A stretch of DNA of 32,496 nucleotides from a virus. A program made the position numbers and the translations under genes. Positions 31,190 through 32,496 of this stretch are shown here, piece after piece. The notes under the pieces were generated by a model that ran no database searches, had not been told where the DNA came from, and saw nothing but the letters and a program-made list of their open reading frames with translations. Positions within the stretch are counted from its first letter, which is position 1, and every line of letters begins with the position of its first letter. The stretch is taken from IMG/VR virus record IMGVR_UViG_3300003937_000218, positions 1 through 32,496 of that record; one strand, written 5' to 3'.

Positions 31190-32060
31190 CAATGTTTCTC
31201 CAAATTATATCAAACCTTTTATTAATAGCATGTATAAGTTTGGCAGTTTTAGGAATAAAAAGATTTGTATCAAAGAAATAGTGCCAATCTTTATCTAACC
31301 ATTGTACTGGTACTTTCTTTTCTTTTAGTTTCACAGCAAATATTGTTTCATTATCATAACCAAAGAAATCAGCAATCTTTTTAGGAAATATATCATATAC
31401 ACCTATAAGACTTGTCATTTCATTAAGAGTTTCTTTAAAATTTGTAAAATAATCTAATTGATCTAAATGTTCTTTATCAATACCTATTATACCTGTATTA
31501 ATAACATCATTTTCAGGACTTAAACCTTTTTCTATTAACATAGCTTGAGCATTATAAAATTTTGCGTTTGGACTTCTTATTGTTTGTGTTCTTTCTGTAA
31601 TCTTTTGAATAGGAGATACTCTTTCATTATTATTTAAAACACAAACACCTTTTGATAAATCCCAATGGTCAAAAAAGTTTTCGTCTGTATTAGGAACAAC
31701 ATCAAAGTCTAGGTATAATACTTCATCATATTTTTTACTATACTCATATAGTAAATGTATTTTAAAAAAGTTAACTATATTATAACTTGTAATTTCTGGA
31801 TAGTTTTTTTGAAAGTGATCGTAATATTCTTTATATTCTTCATGCATAAAAAAGTCTACGCCTATTTTATCAGCATATTCTTTTTTACAATCTATTAGTC
31901 TTTGGTAATGAGTTTCAAATTCATTTTTAGTATTAATATTTGTAAACTCTGTATCTGGTTTCTTTATATGTTTATCAAATAAGTCTAACTCCTCTTTAGG
32001 TATATTAATATACAAGGAGAATATAACTCTTTTTTTAGGTTCATTATCAAATAATTTCAT
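31182..32060 (-). CDS. Glycosyltransferase-like protein (DxD)
   Basis: After an N-terminal Rossmann-like part, YDEVLYLDFDVVPNT carries DxD at residues 118-120, set on a strand as in GT-A sugar transferases that handle polysaccharide subunits. Segments such as VINTGIIGID and AKLIHAINKR fit the fold's later strands. Length 292. The start overlaps the stop of the upstream gene by one base, and the end overlaps the next glycosyltransferase gene by eight. It may be a capsule- or LPS-type transferase, as seen in marine phages; acceptor and donor are unknown. Confidence 0.65.
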   Translation of the reverse strand: MKLFDNEPKKRVIFSLYINIPKEELDLFDKHIKKPDTEFTNINTKNEFETHYQRLIDCKKEYADKIGVDFFMHEEYKEYYDHFQKNYPEITSYNIVNFFKIHLLYEYSKKYDEVLYLDFDVVPNTDENFFDHWDLSKGVCVLNNNERVSPIQKITERTQTIRSPNAKFYNAQAMLIEKGLSPENDVINTGIIGIDKEHLDQLDYFTNFKETLNEMTSLIGVYDIFPKKIADFFGYDNETIFAVKLKEKKVPVQWLDKDWHYFFDTNLFIPKTAKLIHAINKRFDIIWRNIDD

Positions 32061-32496
32061 TATTTTATTTTCTTAGCTTCTTCCCATGACATAATAGGAT
32101 CAGGTTTTCCTTCCATTTTTCCTACTATAATAAATCTTGTACCTCTATAATCTGTTACCTTTTCCTCTGATAATACAGTTGCATTACTAGGCAATTGTTT
32201 CTTAAAATTTTCTATTGTATCTACACAATTAATATGGCCTTCAATATCAAACATGTTGTTTGATGTAAAAGCAAAGTGTGTAGGTGAAGTTCTACCCCAC
32301 CAAGGATTTTTCATTATTGGTGCCGGTCCCCATTCTTTCATAGGTTTCATATGTTCGCAAGATGTATTAATAAACAAATCAACACCATCATATTGATCTC
32401 TATACTTTTCAAATACATCGCCTGTTATCCAATCAATATTCCATTCAGGAAATATTCTATACTTTGATCTACTAATTACTTGAGCGTCTGTATCAA
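32060..32496 (-). CDS. Probable class I methyltransferase, C-terminal part
   Basis: The frame is open to the right edge (an in-frame TTG at 32375-32377 is not a true start), so 144 residues of the C-terminal part are visible. WNIDWITGDVFEKY followed by DLFINTSCEHM looks like motifs around the acidic loop and the D-x-x-x-(N/S) strand of Rossmann methyltransferases. Later parts contain WWGRTSP and FIIVGKM strands. It is the first visible gene of the minus-strand operon and its stop overlaps the next start by one base. Assignment as a SAM methyltransferase is likely but rests on partial sequence. Confidence 0.45.
   Translation of the reverse strand, partial: DTDAQVISRSKYRIFPEWNIDWITGDVFEKYRDQYDGVDLFINTSCEHMKPMKEWGPAPIMKNPWWGRTSPTHFAFTSNNMFDIEGHINCVDTIENFKKQLPSNATVLSEEKVTDYRGTRFIIVGKMEGKPDPIMSWEEAKKIK

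Overview
The window is 32.5 kb of an AT-rich genome of a T4-like contractile-tailed phage (myovirus). The main evidence is a baseplate gene order collinear with T4: C-terminal part of a hub protein, gp5-like hub/needle, PAAR tip (gp5.4-like), gp25, gp6, a large protein in the gp7 position, gp8, and a giant DUF4815-type protein in the gp10 position. TATAAATA boxes identical to the T4 late-promoter core lie between genes. The low GC, and the mix of structural genes with iscA-like, radical SAM, glycosyltransferase and nucleotidyltransferase genes, resemble marine T4-like phages of picocyanobacteria and SAR11-type bacteria. That assignment is by analogy: no host marker such as a photosystem gene or tRNA is visible.

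Layout. 1-2.3 kb: baseplate hub, an unknown 88-aa gene and the gp5-like needle without a lysozyme domain; this part is visibly richer in GGCC than the rest. 2.3-2.9 kb: a sparse stretch with two late-type promoters and two overlapping tiny membrane-peptide ORFs. 2.9-6.65 kb (+): unknown 105- and 90-aa genes, then a packed run of an A-type Fe-S carrier, a radical SAM core and a separate SPASM-like protein, a secreted thioredoxin-like protein, an SGNH-type hydrolase and a TagD-like cytidylyltransferase. 6.65-7.5 kb (-): three small genes behind a good sigma70-type promoter. 7.5-8.1 kb (+): a small lipoprotein, a 49-aa Cys protein and a 68-aa protein. 8.1-22.9 kb (+): the baseplate and tail block, including two fibre-like proteins and, near its end, a Lys-rich 41-aa protein and a 25-aa metallothionein-like peptide. 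22.9-24.1 kb (+): an NAD-dependent sugar epimerase and an unknown protein.

24.1-32.5 kb (-) is a single tightly overlapping operon of eleven genes that runs off the right edge. In transcription order it holds a probable methyltransferase (partial), two DxD glycosyltransferase-like proteins, a twitch-type radical SAM enzyme, a QueC-like PP-loop ATPase with a four-Cys zinc site, an ATP-grasp ligase, a short-chain dehydrogenase, an Asp/Asn-hydroxylase-like 2OG-Fe(II) oxygenase, a MOSC-domain protein, a P-loop kinase fused to a possible cysteine-hydrolase domain, and a third DxD glycosyltransferase-like protein. With the plus-strand epimerase, cytidylyltransferase and SGNH hydrolase, it looks like a tailoring pathway for a glycan or small molecule carried between structural genes. 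The product is unknown, and this operon is the best candidate for an undescribed system in the window.

Functions come from motif recognition by eye and remembered T4 family sequences. No alignment, structure prediction or database search was run.
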